A stretch of DNA of 64,000 nt from CALHVX01 sp039198065 (GTDB lineage: Bacteria > Pseudomonadota > Gammaproteobacteria > Pseudomonadales > Azotimanducaceae), in contig JBCCTU010000002.1 in assembly GCA_039198065.1 (NCBI GenBank), forward strand, positions 948,088 through 1,012,087, written 5' to 3'. Each line of letters starts with the position of its first letter. Position 1 is the first letter of the stretch. The notes beneath the pieces were generated by a model. That model saw only the letters and a program-made list of their open reading frames with translations, was not told where the DNA came from and made no database searches. Below are positions 1 through 10,092 of the stretch, one piece after another. The position numbers were made by a program, and so were the translations under genes.

Positions 1-41
1 AGGATCACGAGCAGCGGCGCGCAGTCCGCGAGATCGCTCAC
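1..41 (-). CDS. Possible start of a small gene after fliS (partial)
   Basis: A GTG codon at 41 opens a minus-strand frame (VSDLADCAPLLVIL) that runs off the window edge. It begins 7 nt past the fliS stop codon. The slot just downstream of fliS is often taken by fliT or another small chaperone gene, but only 14 codons are visible, so identity cannot be judged from sequence. The tight spacing is the only support. Confidence 0.3.
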   Translation of the reverse strand, partial: MSDLADCAPLLVI

Positions 42-48
42 GTACCGT

Positions 49-432
49 TCAACCGAGCTCTGGATCTATGGCATCCCAGGCTTCGGAAATTGTTTTGACC
101 AACGAAATGACTTCCACCACGGGCGCTTCGTCATGGTCGATGTTAGCGCGCAGCAGGCGCTGGGCGCAGTACAGGTAAAGGCCGTTAAGATTGGCAGCCA
201 ACTCCCCGCCCTGTTCCAGATCGAGGCTCTGACGCAGTCCCTCAAGAATCTCAATCGCACGAGTCAGCGCCTCTGACTTGCCCGCGTAGTCGTCATAGCG
301 AATGCATCCGAGGGCTTTCGACAATCGGTCAGTCAATCCGCCAAACAGCAGTCCTATGAGTTCTTTCGGAGACGCTCCGGCGACTTGTCCGGTGACGTCC
401 ATCTGCTTGTAGGCGCTAACCACTGCGTTCAT
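49..432 (-). CDS. fliS: Flagellar secretion chaperone FliS
   Basis: 127-aa, mostly helical protein of the size typical for FliS, the cytoplasmic chaperone that binds the C-terminal tail of flagellin and stops it polymerising before export. The N-terminus (MNAVVSAYKQMDVTGQVAGA) and the following SPKELIGLLFGGL segment match the family's first helix; a terminal YLYCAQRLLRANI helix is also typical. It lies 20 nt downstream of fliD on the same strand and ends the fliC-flaG-fliD-fliS series, its usual place. Expected to be a late flagellar gene. Confidence 0.93.
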   Translation of the reverse strand: MNAVVSAYKQMDVTGQVAGASPKELIGLLFGGLTDRLSKALGCIRYDDYAGKSEALTRAIEILEGLRQSLDLEQGGELAANLNGLYLYCAQRLLRANIDHDEAPVVEVISLVKTISEAWDAIDPELG

Positions 433-452
433 TCCTGATGTCCTTATCTGAG

Positions 453-2888
453 CTAACCGTCGTCACGGGCGAAGCCGGGCAACGTGGGGATCTGCTGATC
501 CAAAAATTGAGAGGTATTGTTCAGCTGTGAGATGAGCGCATCAGCAGAAGCGAACTGCAGCCGCAAACGCTGTTCAAGCGCATCCATTCGCGCATCAAAG
601 TCGGCGGCTTCTTCATCAATCTCTGCCAGGCGCGCATCCAGTCCGTCGTCCTTCGAAGCCAGCGATCCATCGCTCGCCAACAGGGCATCGAGGAACCGAT
701 CGAGACGGTTCATAGCACCGCGAGCGAGGACGACCTCGCCGCGACTGCCGGTTTCACCACCGGTTACCTGAAGCTGGATGCCGCCGACGGGGCTGTCGCT
801 GCGACCGGCGGCTGTGCCCGTTGCGGACTGACCAACGGCGAAGCCAAGTTGCGTGGCAAGGTTTTCGTCGATCGCGTTCAGGCGAAGGCTGGATGCGGCG
901 CCGGTACTGGACGTTTCGAAGACTAAGCGGTTTGCGCCGGCATCGTAGCGAACCCGAGCGCCCACGTCCGCCGCGCCTAGGGCGGTGTCGGCATCGAGTA
1001 CGGCCTGAACGGCACTCACCAGTTCACCCGGACTGTTGTAGGTCGCTGCAGGAACAACCAGTGAGCCACTGGTGGTCCCGTCGACGGTCAGGGTAAAGGA
1101 ATCACTACCGCCGGCAACGGTGAGCGGGAAGCTGAGCTCGCCTCCATCCAGGCGCGCGGCAAGCGCCGGTGCTGGGCCCGTCGGAATCTGAAGAAAAGCG
1201 CCGGTCCCAACGCCGGCAACCCCACCGACGGTGCCAGCGACGTCCTGGCCCGCTTCCGCCGTGCCGTCGTTTACGGTGATCCCGAGCGTTGCAGCGGTGC
1301 TGGTATCGACACTCGTAATCGCTACAACCGACGTCGATCCCAATCGTTCAGATTCCACCACAAGCTGATTCGACGTTGTATCGAAGCGGACATCGACGAC
1401 CGCACCGGCGTTTCGCAACGCCGTGTCGGCATTGATCTGCACCTCGATTTCCTGGGCCAGTTCGGCGCCATCGGCGTAGCTTCCCAGGGTCAGCTGAATC
1501 GTACCGCTGCTGACGCCGTCGACGCTCAGTTCGAACGTGTCGTTGTCGGCATCGATGACCGTGCTGCCGGCGAGGCCAGCGACCGTTGCACCTGTGTTGC
1601 GCCCGGAGGTTGCAACTTGGGCGATTTCCACGGCGTAGGACCCAGCCTGGGTAGCGCTCCCAAAGGCCCGAAACTCGATCTGACTATCCGTACTGCGCGC
1701 TTCATCCGTCAGAAGAGCGGTAACCGCATCTGTATCTTCTGCGAGTAAGCTATTGAATTTATTGATGTCAAAACTGAGCAAGAAGTCTAGACCGCGGTCC
1801 GTTTCCAGGCCCAGGTCAACAAGCCCCCGAAAGCGATCACTGGACAGGTTATCCACGGGCGTGGCTAGGAACCGCTGCAGCTGGGTACGGATCGTGCGGA
1901 GCGTCGAATCCCCCGTGAGCAAGGCACCCTGCTCAGTCTCGGTGTCGAAATCCGTTAGCTCGTCGGTCAGCACCTTGACGCTGTTGAACGCCTCGACGAA
2001 CGCCTCCATGCGGCCCTGAATCGCCGCAACGTCCTGGTTAACGCTCACAGTTGCAGGGGCACCGACGTTCAAACCGACGGCCGTGAACGTCACGCCCGGA
2101 ACTACATCGCTGATTGTGTTGCTCTCTCGCTGCACCTGCAGGCCATCAACCCGCACGACGGCGTCATCGGCAGCAACGATTTGAGTCAGGTTATCGCCTG
2201 CGGTGGCTGCGCCAGCGGAGAACGCAAAGGCAGACAACCCAGGATTCGACCCATCTTCACTGACGACGATCTCCACGCTCTGTTCGAGACCCGTTGAGTC
2301 GCTCCGGAACACGAGCACGGAACCGGTTCCGTCGTCGACGATACTTGCGGTGACTCCGAAGCCAGCGGCGTTAACGGCATCGCGCAGCCCCGCAAGCGTG
2401 TTGTTTGAGGCGTCGATGGTAATGGTCGTCGCGGTACCTTCGGCGTCAGCGGTAAAGCTGTCGTACTCCCCAAACTCATCAAAGGTCGTGGTCCCGAACT
2501 GAAAGGTCAGCGTGCCTTGCCCGATCGTTGCGTCCGGGGAGTCGAAAGACGCGCTGCTCAACGCCTGAGCGCGAGCTAGGGCGAGCACCTCAACGGTGTT
2601 CACACCGACGCGCGCTTCGCCGTCAGCCACCGCCGTGACTGCTGCTGGGTTGCTCGACGTCGTTGTGTTGCTGATGAATTCGGTGGAGCTTGCGATCGCT
2701 GCCGTGGCACTACGCAAGCGCTCCAACTCGCTGCGGACGGAACCGAACGCAGAGATTTCCGCGTTGACTTCCAGTCGCCGCGCTTCGAGCCGCAGGTCGG
2801 TTGCTTCCCGCTCAGCGGAGATGATGTCTTCGAGGAGCTCGGAGGTGAGCAACCCCGAGCCGATCCCGAGCGATTGGATCGACGCCAT
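453..2888 (-). CDS. fliD: Flagellar cap protein FliD, enlarged
   Basis: 811 aa, against roughly 450-670 aa in most relatives. FliD forms the filament cap that folds incoming flagellin. The N-terminus (SIQSLGIGSGLLTSELLEDI) and the C-terminal coiled region (LIDALLASDGSL-type start, ending LNNTSQFLDQQIPTLPGF) are the conserved D0/D1 parts. The extra length sits in the middle: two related segments, around residues 449-560 and 594-700, each with a DxFxLxVDG strand, an INADTAL/LDADTAL helix and an NxLVxESxxxG strand. They look like an internal duplication of a flagellin/hook IN-type beta domain. Lies between flaG and fliS. Confidence 0.95.
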   Translation of the reverse strand: MASIQSLGIGSGLLTSELLEDIISAEREATDLRLEARRLEVNAEISAFGSVRSELERLRSATAAIASSTEFISNTTTSSNPAAVTAVADGEARVGVNTVEVLALARAQALSSASFDSPDATIGQGTLTFQFGTTTFDEFGEYDSFTADAEGTATTITIDASNNTLAGLRDAVNAAGFGVTASIVDDGTGSVLVFRSDSTGLEQSVEIVVSEDGSNPGLSAFAFSAGAATAGDNLTQIVAADDAVVRVDGLQVQRESNTISDVVPGVTFTAVGLNVGAPATVSVNQDVAAIQGRMEAFVEAFNSVKVLTDELTDFDTETEQGALLTGDSTLRTIRTQLQRFLATPVDNLSSDRFRGLVDLGLETDRGLDFLLSFDINKFNSLLAEDTDAVTALLTDEARSTDSQIEFRAFGSATQAGSYAVEIAQVATSGRNTGATVAGLAGSTVIDADNDTFELSVDGVSSGTIQLTLGSYADGAELAQEIEVQINADTALRNAGAVVDVRFDTTSNQLVVESERLGSTSVVAITSVDTSTAATLGITVNDGTAEAGQDVAGTVGGVAGVGTGAFLQIPTGPAPALAARLDGGELSFPLTVAGGSDSFTLTVDGTTSGSLVVPAATYNSPGELVSAVQAVLDADTALGAADVGARVRYDAGANRLVFETSSTGAASSLRLNAIDENLATQLGFAVGQSATGTAAGRSDSPVGGIQLQVTGGETGSRGEVVLARGAMNRLDRFLDALLASDGSLASKDDGLDARLAEIDEEAADFDARMDALEQRLRLQFASADALISQLNNTSQFLDQQIPTLPGFARDDG

Positions 2889-2932
2889 ACCCTAGTCCGT
2901 TGACGCTGTGAATCTGAGCCACGGGGCTCAGG

Positions 2933-3400
2933 TCAGGCTTTGGTCTCGAGCAGTCGCAGCTCGTTACCGCCGTTGTTTCCATAGCCTTCCGCCGTTGGCT
3001 GTGTCGCCGCTGGATCGTTGGCCATCAGGTCACGGGCAGCTTTCACGTTCCGTGCCAGTCGCAGCGCTACCTCATTTGGAATCTGGCGAATGACCTCTTG
3101 CGTGTTGCTGTCAAGCACCCGAACGATCGGCCGCCCGGTGTCGCTGTCCAGCGCGAACCTTAGGTCGCGCTGCTGGGCCTGGACGTAGTCATTCAGCGCT
3201 GTCACAGCGGAACCGACCTCCGCGTCCGCTACGGACGCGGAACGGGGCTGCTGGGCCACCGGCAACGAGTTGCCGCTCCTGCTCGCCGCGTCTTTCTGTT
3301 CAGAACGGCCAAGAGCCGGCAGAGCCGGCTTTTGGGAAGACGTTTTTTCGGATGTGGCGTTTCGCGTTGCCCGCGAAACCTCCGGATTTAACTCATTCAT
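2933..3400 (-). CDS. flaG: FlaG family flagellar protein
   Basis: 155 aa. The C-terminal half carries the FlaG hallmark: a phrase like LRFALDSDTGRPIVRVLD followed by TQEVIRQIPNEVALRLA. The N-terminal 70 residues are polar and low in complexity. FlaG proteins influence filament length and cap attachment in several bacteria; the exact mechanism is unsettled. The gene sits between fliC and fliD on the same strand, as in Pseudomonas, Vibrio and Campylobacter. Only 44 nt separate it from fliD, so the two are probably co-transcribed. Confidence 0.9.
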   Translation of the reverse strand: MNELNPEVSRATRNATSEKTSSQKPALPALGRSEQKDAASRSGNSLPVAQQPRSASVADAEVGSAVTALNDYVQAQQRDLRFALDSDTGRPIVRVLDSNTQEVIRQIPNEVALRLARNVKAARDLMANDPAATQPTAEGYGNNGGNELRLLETKA

Positions 3401-3522
3401 GGGACACTTCCCTGAGCCAACTCCGCGCTTCGCGCCACGCAGCCTTGCGATGCTGCGCGGCGAATTGTCTTTGCGGGTTGGACATCAACTCGTTAATTCC
3501 TCTCAACCGGGTCCGTCACTCC

Positions 3523-5670
3523 TTACTGGAGCAGTGACAGGGCCAACTGAGGCTGAGCGTTTGCCTGCGCGAGAATCGACACACCGGCCTGCTGGAGCAC
3601 CTGGGTTCGAGACAGTTCCGCCGTTTCCCGGGCGAAGTCTGCATCGAGGACCCGCGAGCGCGCGGCCGTCACGTTCTCGGCGTTAATCGCCAGAGACGTA
3701 ATGGTCGAATCGAGGCGGTTCTGGATGGCACCGAGGTTCGCTCGCTCCCGGTTCACCGCGTCTAGGGCGTTGTCGATCGCAGCAAGAGCCTGAACGGAGC
3801 CTTCAACAGTGCTGATATCGAGATCAGTCAGGAACTGGCCGTCTTCCGCACCACCGTAGGTGCCCTGTTCAAAGCCCGTAGCCGCAACCCGAGCGTCGCC
3901 CTCGGTACCCGCAGTAATTTCGATCGCGCTTGCGGATGACAGCGTCACACTTGAAGCCGTGGTTTCTGCGTTGGCACCGAAGGCACCGACACCCACACCA
4001 TCAATAGCGGTCTGGAACCCGAATTCCGCCGCACCGGTCGCGTCGTCGACGGCAACGGAGATGTTGCGTCCGTCTGCTGCCGTTAGCGTGATCGACGTGC
4101 CGTTGTCCGTGGCGACAACGCCCGTCCGACCAGAGATTGCATTGATCCCATCGACAGCAGTCGTCCGGTTCGTTTCTGCGTTGTCGACAGAGTTCAGCGT
4201 CGCAGTGGCAACGCCGTTGATCGTGATCACCGCCGTGTCGCCACCGGTTGCCGTTGTGGCCGTGCCGGCCACCAGGACCGTCTCGTTTGCCGTCGCCGTA
4301 ACGCCCGTCTGCTCAGATGAGCGGTTGATCGCGGCCGCGATAGCAATGCCGCTCGACTGCGCCGTGCTCGACGTCGCCGTGGTATCGGATGCCGTGTCGT
4401 CAGCCGCCTGGCTGGCGCCAATGGCGGTGCCGTTGATGACCAGGTCACCGGCCCGCAGATCCGATGTCGGTGCACCGGTAGAGACCTGAGCCAGGGTCGT
4501 AAACGAGGCCGTTGTGCCGCTGAACTCCCCTCGGGCAAGGCCAGAGTTCGCAAGGTCGCCGCCACCAGTCGATGAGCCGTCGCCACCGTCGATGGTGATG
4601 GACTCACCGTTGGTCGAGATCAGCGTAAAGCCGCCGGTAAAGGTCTCCGACGTACCGGTACCCGCGGTAAAGTTGAGGCCCGTCAGCGCCTCGGTCAAAC
4701 CAGACGCCGGATCGCTGTCTGTGATCGTGATGTTCCGCCCGTCGGCTGCACGAAGCTCAACGCCGTTGACATCGCTGCCCGTGTCGGTCGCCGTAATACC
4801 CGTGAGCTCGCTCTTCTCATTGATCGCCTGAACTACCGCCGCGCGGTTCGCCGCGTTCGACGCGTCGCCGATGGCGATGGCGATGTCGACGCCGTTAAAG
4901 GTCAAGGTACCGCTTGTTGCGGCGCCGAGTGTCATAGCAGATCCGCCAACGACGTTCTCAGAAACCTGGGCTTCGACGCCGGTCTGATCACTCACGCGGT
5001 TGATGGCGGCTGCTTTGGAGATGGCGCTCTGAGAGGCGTTGGCGACAGACGCGGTATCGTCGGAGGACTGTGACGAACCGATGGCCACACCATTAATGAT
5101 GAGGTCACCGTTGCCAATCGCTGCGGAGGTGCCGCGTGCGCTCACGCCCGCGCCGATGCCGCCACCGAGGGAATCGGCCGTGACTTTGGCAATGCCGAAG
5201 CTTACGGTTTCACCGGCCTGCGTTCCGATCTGAACGCTGGAGTTAAAGCTGCCGTCGAGCAGGTTCTGGCCGTTGAAGTTGGTCTGTTCCGAGACCCGCG
5301 CGATCTCGCTGATCAGCTGCGAGGCTTCCGCATCCAACGCCTGGCGGTCCGAGGCAGAGTTGGTCGCGTTCGACGATTGCAGCGCCAGCTCACGAAGCCG
5401 CTGCAGACTTTCGGTCATGGCACCAAGGGCACCTTCGGCCGTTTGCGCCAGCGAGATGCCGTCGTTGGCGTTCCGAATGGCAACACCGAGGCCTCGTACC
5501 TGCGCCGTGAAGCGGGTTGAGATGGCAAGGCCAGCCGCGTCATCGCGGGCGCTGTTGATACGCAGACCCGACGACAGCCGGTTGAGGGCGGTGAGTCCGT
5601 CCGCCTGCGACGAATCCAGGTTTCGCTGAGCAGTCAACGAACCAATGTTGGTGTTAATGATCTGAGGCAT
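3523..5670 (-). CDS. fliC: Flagellin, with internally duplicated variable domain
   Basis: 715 aa. The N-terminus (MPQIINTNIGSLTAQRNL, then LSSGLRINSARDDAAGLAIS) and C-terminus (RANLGAIQNRLDSTI ... AQANAQPQLALSLLQ) are classic D0/D1 flagellin. The surface-exposed middle holds two tandem copies of a roughly 140-residue unit: GDLIINGVAIGSSQSSDDTA near residue 185 and GDLVINGTAIGASQAADDTA near residue 403. Each continues through AAAINR...QTGV and ends with AADGRNI. A good start context (GGAG nine bases before ATG) and a sigma-28 promoter at 5734-5760 lie upstream. Only one flagellin gene is present in the window. Confidence 0.97.
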   Translation of the reverse strand: MPQIINTNIGSLTAQRNLDSSQADGLTALNRLSSGLRINSARDDAAGLAISTRFTAQVRGLGVAIRNANDGISLAQTAEGALGAMTESLQRLRELALQSSNATNSASDRQALDAEASQLISEIARVSEQTNFNGQNLLDGSFNSSVQIGTQAGETVSFGIAKVTADSLGGGIGAGVSARGTSAAIGNGDLIINGVAIGSSQSSDDTASVANASQSAISKAAAINRVSDQTGVEAQVSENVVGGSAMTLGAATSGTLTFNGVDIAIAIGDASNAANRAAVVQAINEKSELTGITATDTGSDVNGVELRAADGRNITITDSDPASGLTEALTGLNFTAGTGTSETFTGGFTLISTNGESITIDGGDGSSTGGGDLANSGLARGEFSGTTASFTTLAQVSTGAPTSDLRAGDLVINGTAIGASQAADDTASDTTATSSTAQSSGIAIAAAINRSSEQTGVTATANETVLVAGTATTATGGDTAVITINGVATATLNSVDNAETNRTTAVDGINAISGRTGVVATDNGTSITLTAADGRNISVAVDDATGAAEFGFQTAIDGVGVGAFGANAETTASSVTLSSASAIEITAGTEGDARVAATGFEQGTYGGAEDGQFLTDLDISTVEGSVQALAAIDNALDAVNRERANLGAIQNRLDSTITSLAINAENVTAARSRVLDADFARETAELSRTQVLQQAGVSILAQANAQPQLALSLLQ

Positions 5671-5733
5671 TTCTCGTCACTCCGTTACCGGGGGTCACTG
5701 GGCCGCTGCGGTGTGCAATGGCGTACACCCTGG

Positions 5734-5760
5734 GTAACGGCAGTAAACGAGAAAGCTTTA
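5734..5760 (-). promoter_or_regulatory. Sigma-28 (FliA) promoter of fliC
   Basis: Read on the minus strand: TAAAGCTT, 11 bases, GCCGTTAC. This matches 13 of 16 positions of the enterobacterial sigma-28 consensus (TAAAGTTT-N11-GCCGATAA) with exact spacing. It lies 64 nt upstream of the fliC start, in the 206-nt gap between fliC and flgL, as expected for a late flagellar gene. Confidence 0.8.
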
Positions 5761-5876
5761 GCGCCGACCCACGTAAATCATTGATTAATCGAGAAGATCA
5801 CAATTTACGCTGCGGCCGACGATCGATTGACGCACGGGCATACGGACCGCGCCAACCCGTTGGCGCAGATCGCCGG

Positions 5877-7100
5877 TTAGAGGTTGTTGAAGAGCGATAT
5901 CCGACTCAGCCGAATGTAGCTTTGCTGAGCGGCTTCGAGCAAAAAGGACTGGTACTGAAGATTGCTGACCGCCGCAGCGAAGTCCACGTCCCGTAGGCTC
6001 GACAGCGTGCCCTGCCCCTGCAACACCAGATCCGTATTCAGATTCCGGGAATCGTCGAGGCTATTGAGTCGCGCACCGATGGACGCCCGGGTATCAACGA
6101 TCTGATCGACGGCGCTTTCGAGCCCATCGAGCACGTTGGCGATTGTCCCCTCCAAGGCCTCGAAGTTCTGGTTGATCGGGCTGTCCTCGGACTCGAGCGC
6201 AAGGGTGATGTCAGCTACGAGGGACAACAGGTCGCGATCCGGACTGACTTCGATAAACAGCGCGTCCCCGGCACCGGGATCACTCTGCAAGGTTACCGAC
6301 GAACCAATGGAGGGAATAAAGAGCTCCGGACTGTAGCGCTGTGCGTCGATGCCATCGATCACCTGACCCGTTTCGACATCCGCCAACGTCATAGTGAGAC
6401 CGTCGACACTTTCGGCGAAGGATAACTGCAACCGTTGCCCGGCAGCGCTGGCGAGCCGATCCGGATCAGAGACCGTTTGCGCAACCGCAATGCGCTCCAT
6501 ACCTGCCACGCCGGGGCTGATCTCAAGCTGCGGCAGCGGAGACATCAAACGGGTGAACACTTCCGCGCCCGAGTCAGAAATCGCTACCCGTTGACCGTCA
6601 CCGATCGCCAGTTCGCGCTGTCCAAAGTCGCCACGATAATTTAGCCCGTTCGCGTCAAACGCAAACGGCTCGACGCCCTCTTTGAGTCCGCTAAAGAGAT
6701 AAGTGCCTTCGGCATTGCGCGAATTCAGCAGCGACACCAGCTCGTCGAACCGCACCCCCAGCTCCGTGCCAAGGAACGACCGATCCGCCGGCGTCAGTGC
6801 ACCATCGCCGGCCTGCAAAGTCAGCTCTCGGACCCGCAGCAGCGATTCAACAATCTGGTCCAGGACCGTTTCTTCCTGCTCCAGGAGTTCCTCGGCTCGA
6901 TCGGCGTTCGCGATGTAGCGCTCACGCTGCTCAAGCTCCGACGTTAGCCGGCTGATTCGACCAGCCGCTGCGGGATCGTCTTTGGCGCTAAGCAAGCGCT
7001 GTCCCGTTGCCAACTGTTGCTGCGTTTCAACGGTCTCACTCGATAGCCGTCCAAGGGAGGCTACCGATTGATCGTAGAGTTGAGCAGTAGAGATTCGCAT
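5877..7100 (-). CDS. flgL: Hook-filament junction protein FlgL
   Basis: 407 aa; FlgL (HAP3) joins the hook to the filament. The N-terminus (MRISTAQLYDQSVASL ... QLATGQRLLSAKDDPAAAGRI) and the C-terminal helix (FAAAVSNLQYQSFLLEAAQQ) are flagellin-like, as in the family. Longer than the 317-aa Salmonella protein by an enlarged central region (about residues 140-300). Last gene of the flgB-flgL series, 19 nt after flgK; the next gene downstream, fliC, has its own promoter. Confidence 0.95.
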   Translation of the reverse strand: MRISTAQLYDQSVASLGRLSSETVETQQQLATGQRLLSAKDDPAAAGRISRLTSELEQRERYIANADRAEELLEQEETVLDQIVESLLRVRELTLQAGDGALTPADRSFLGTELGVRFDELVSLLNSRNAEGTYLFSGLKEGVEPFAFDANGLNYRGDFGQRELAIGDGQRVAISDSGAEVFTRLMSPLPQLEISPGVAGMERIAVAQTVSDPDRLASAAGQRLQLSFAESVDGLTMTLADVETGQVIDGIDAQRYSPELFIPSIGSSVTLQSDPGAGDALFIEVSPDRDLLSLVADITLALESEDSPINQNFEALEGTIANVLDGLESAVDQIVDTRASIGARLNSLDDSRNLNTDLVLQGQGTLSSLRDVDFAAAVSNLQYQSFLLEAAQQSYIRLSRISLFNNL

Positions 7101-7119
7101 CGGGGACTCTCCTGATTCG

Positions 7120-10092
7120 TCAGGCGATCGCGTTGAGAAGGGAAGTGAACAGATCGCGCGCCACGGAGATCACCTGAGCCGACGCGTTGTAGGCTTGCTC
7201 GAAGCGAATGAGGTTGGCCGCCTCTTCGTCCAGGTTCACGCCACTCACCGCCTGAACCCGGGCGTTCGACTGCTCCACGAGCACCTCGGCGGCGCTGGCG
7301 TCGCTGGACGCCTTGGATCCCCGGATACCAACGAACTCGACGGTTTCAGCCAGCGCTTCATCAATAGTGACGCCTTCGATGCCAATAATGCCGCGCCGCT
7401 GCAGCTCCGACAGTTCAAGACCGATACCGTTACCCAAGGGGTTGTCAGCGTTGAGGGATACGGCAAAGCTGTCCCCAGCCTGCGCGACCCCTTCAAAGCG
7501 GAGTTCCAAGGGCAGTCGCGGCGCAGTGGTCTCCGGCTCTGCCGCGAACAGCCCTGAACCGACGCTGCGCATGCGAGTATCCGGATCCAGCTCCAGCGAA
7601 AGAACACCTCCTACGGTCGTCGCCGCATAGCGCTCGTTGCCGGACGCCGAACTCGCGGGCAAACCCAGAAACCCAGCCAAGGCCGAGCTCGGAGCAACGT
7701 TCAGCGTCGCTGAACTGCCAACGTCGCTGCCGACGAAACGAATCTGACCTCCAGGATTCAGGCCTACCTCGACCACGGCTGGGCCGAGCACGTCGTCAAG
7801 TTGCGATTGAAGATCAAAGACCAGGTCCGCGGCACTTGCAAAGCTTCCGTTGAGCGTCACCGTTGCACCGGGTCCATTGCTCTGATTCACGAATACCGAG
7901 AAGTCGCTGCCGGCGCTGAAAGTCACGGGACCACGGATGTCCGAAGTGCCAATAAGGGCCGGTGGATCACCCACACCCTGGCCAACGAGCCGCTCCCGCT
8001 GGCCACGATCGGTCACCACCTCAACCACGCTTTCCGGCGCGCCGCGCACGGCCAGGGTGAGGTCGTCACCATAGATGGACGCGACCACGGCCTGCCCGTC
8101 TTCAAGGCGTGCTTTGATGCCCGCGGAAGCCAGATCAGCCGACGCGTTGACCGCACCCACGAACGCGTCGAGATCGCCAACCCGGCCAAGAGACACGCCG
8201 TTGACGAGAATTTCCGGAGCGCCGTCGGCAAGCGACGCCTCGATGTCAGCGATTTGCAGTTCGGTATAGGCGCTCGCGCGAACGCCGGGCAAAACGGCCA
8301 ACTGCTCCGCCGAGCTGCGGGCGCTAGCGTTCGCCGTTAGCGTAACCGAATCGAGCAACGATTCTGCGGTGCCAGAGGTGTCGAAAAACTGCAGTGTCTG
8401 CGCATCGTAGCCGTTGAGTCCTCGCGCCGCAGGATCAAGGGTAACGACGCTGGGCTGCGGTTCGCCGACCTGCAGTGTGGTCGACTCCAGCCGGCTGACG
8501 CCGGGAGTGACGTTTACCAGGGGACTCGTCTGGCCTGCCGAAAACGGCAGCCCACGCAGCGGCGGATCGAGCGCCTGGGGAGCTGCAGGATCGGAGTTAT
8601 CCAGTATTTCGTAACGATCCTCCGCCAAAAAGCGAACCAGCAGATCGTCGGGAAGTGATGTGCTCTCGACGCCGGCACGGTCACCGGCTTCGAGGGTCTC
8701 CCGAGCAACCACTCGCCCATCACCGGCGTTGGCCGCACTGGGGGTGACGGACGAGCGCTCGGCAAGCGCCAGCTCCTGGCCGTCACTGAGCAACACACTC
8801 AGCTGACTCGCCGCACCGCCGAAGGGCGAGAGGCGATAAACCTGGCCGGGTGCGAGGGCTTCGACATCCGTCTTTAGGGTCATGCCGTCGAAAGACAGCG
8901 GTTGAAACAGAGACTCTACGCGACCGGACACAAGCAACGCACCGTCGCTCTCTCGCTCGAGACGAAATCCACCGTCGAGATCATCGGCAATTGATAGGGT
9001 GTAGTCCGAGAGTGGAACCTGGCCGAGATCGTCGACTTGCAGCGTCATCTGCGCCGGTCGCGTAGTCAGGCGATCGACCCGGGACACGCGTGTCGACAGC
9101 AGGTTCGGATCATTGAGATCGCTAAAGAACGACTGCCCGGCCTCGCCGTACAGGTTCACACCCTCGCGATGCTGTTCGTTGAAAGCCTGGGTAAATCCAA
9201 GAGCAAGCCGCCCCAGACGCTGTTCCGTTGGCCGCAGTACGTCCTGTTCAAAGGCAAGCAGCCCACCCAGCTCACCACCGGTGATCGATTGATTAATTTC
9301 TATCGGCTCGAGCTCAAGTCCTGGGCTGTTAAGAAGAACCTCACCGCGGGCATCGACCGTCAGGCGGCTCGCATCAGCTCCAAGGACCAGCGGCTGGCCC
9401 TTGCCGACGAATACATTTACCTGCTCCTGATCGTTGATAATCGCGCGTACGCCAACGCGCTCACTGAGCTGCCGCAGCAGTTCATCGCGCTGATCGAGCA
9501 GTTGATTATCGGCACCGATGATTCCAGTTCCCCGGGCTACCCCGATCTGTACGTTGAGATCGGCGAGTGCCTGGCCGAACCCGGAAATCTCCTCGGTAGT
9601 CGTCGCCAGCGCCGTGTTGAGATCCTGCCGCTGGGACACAAAGCTTTCCTGAACCCGCGCCAGCTGTCCCAGTAGCTGATCACCGCGCTCAAGGACCAGG
9701 CTACGCTCCGTGGACGCACTCGGATTCGCGTTTGCCGCATCGATTGCAGAAAAGAACGCCGAAAACGCGTCCCGTAGCCCAGCGCTGGTTCCGAACAGTG
9801 CGTTGTCGACCTGCTCGATCTGCTCTGTGAGCACGGTCATTTCAGACAAGAGAGATTGGTCCGAGCGCAGCTGCGATACGGCGAGCTGATCGGTGATTCG
9901 CTCAATCCCCTCGATCTGAACCCGCGTCAGATCAAAGCCGTTGCCGATGCTGCCGGCTTGATCAGCCTGCAACAGCACCCGCTGTCGGCTGTAGCCTGGG
10001 GAGCTTGCATTGGTGATGTTCTGACCCGTGGTGTTGAGTGCGGCCTGCTGGGCTCGGAGACCGGAAACTCCAATTTCAAACAGCGACATCAA
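7120..10092 (-). CDS. flgK: Hook-filament junction protein FlgK, enlarged
   Basis: 990 aa, against 547 in Salmonella. FlgK (HAP1) sits directly on the hook tip. The N-terminus (MSLFEIGVSGLRAQQAALNTTGQNITNASSPGYSRQ, split here by position: residues 2-37) and the C-terminal helix (EEAANLIRFEQAYNASAQVI) are diagnostic. The middle holds several added beta-rich stretches, including one near residues 720-800 (DFSVFVNQSNGPGATVTLNG, then a LxSQLDDVLG helix and GQIRFVGSDVG) that resembles the repeats in FlgE and FliD. Its start overlaps the flgJ stop by 4 nt. A second ATG at codon 2 may be the real start. Confidence 0.95.
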   Translation of the reverse strand: MMSLFEIGVSGLRAQQAALNTTGQNITNASSPGYSRQRVLLQADQAGSIGNGFDLTRVQIEGIERITDQLAVSQLRSDQSLLSEMTVLTEQIEQVDNALFGTSAGLRDAFSAFFSAIDAANANPSASTERSLVLERGDQLLGQLARVQESFVSQRQDLNTALATTTEEISGFGQALADLNVQIGVARGTGIIGADNQLLDQRDELLRQLSERVGVRAIINDQEQVNVFVGKGQPLVLGADASRLTVDARGEVLLNSPGLELEPIEINQSITGGELGGLLAFEQDVLRPTEQRLGRLALGFTQAFNEQHREGVNLYGEAGQSFFSDLNDPNLLSTRVSRVDRLTTRPAQMTLQVDDLGQVPLSDYTLSIADDLDGGFRLERESDGALLVSGRVESLFQPLSFDGMTLKTDVEALAPGQVYRLSPFGGAASQLSVLLSDGQELALAERSSVTPSAANAGDGRVVARETLEAGDRAGVESTSLPDDLLVRFLAEDRYEILDNSDPAAPQALDPPLRGLPFSAGQTSPLVNVTPGVSRLESTTLQVGEPQPSVVTLDPAARGLNGYDAQTLQFFDTSGTAESLLDSVTLTANASARSSAEQLAVLPGVRASAYTELQIADIEASLADGAPEILVNGVSLGRVGDLDAFVGAVNASADLASAGIKARLEDGQAVVASIYGDDLTLAVRGAPESVVEVVTDRGQRERLVGQGVGDPPALIGTSDIRGPVTFSAGSDFSVFVNQSNGPGATVTLNGSFASAADLVFDLQSQLDDVLGPAVVEVGLNPGGQIRFVGSDVGSSATLNVAPSSALAGFLGLPASSASGNERYAATTVGGVLSLELDPDTRMRSVGSGLFAAEPETTAPRLPLELRFEGVAQAGDSFAVSLNADNPLGNGIGLELSELQRRGIIGIEGVTIDEALAETVEFVGIRGSKASSDASAAEVLVEQSNARVQAVSGVNLDEEAANLIRFEQAYNASAQVISVARDLFTSLLNAIA

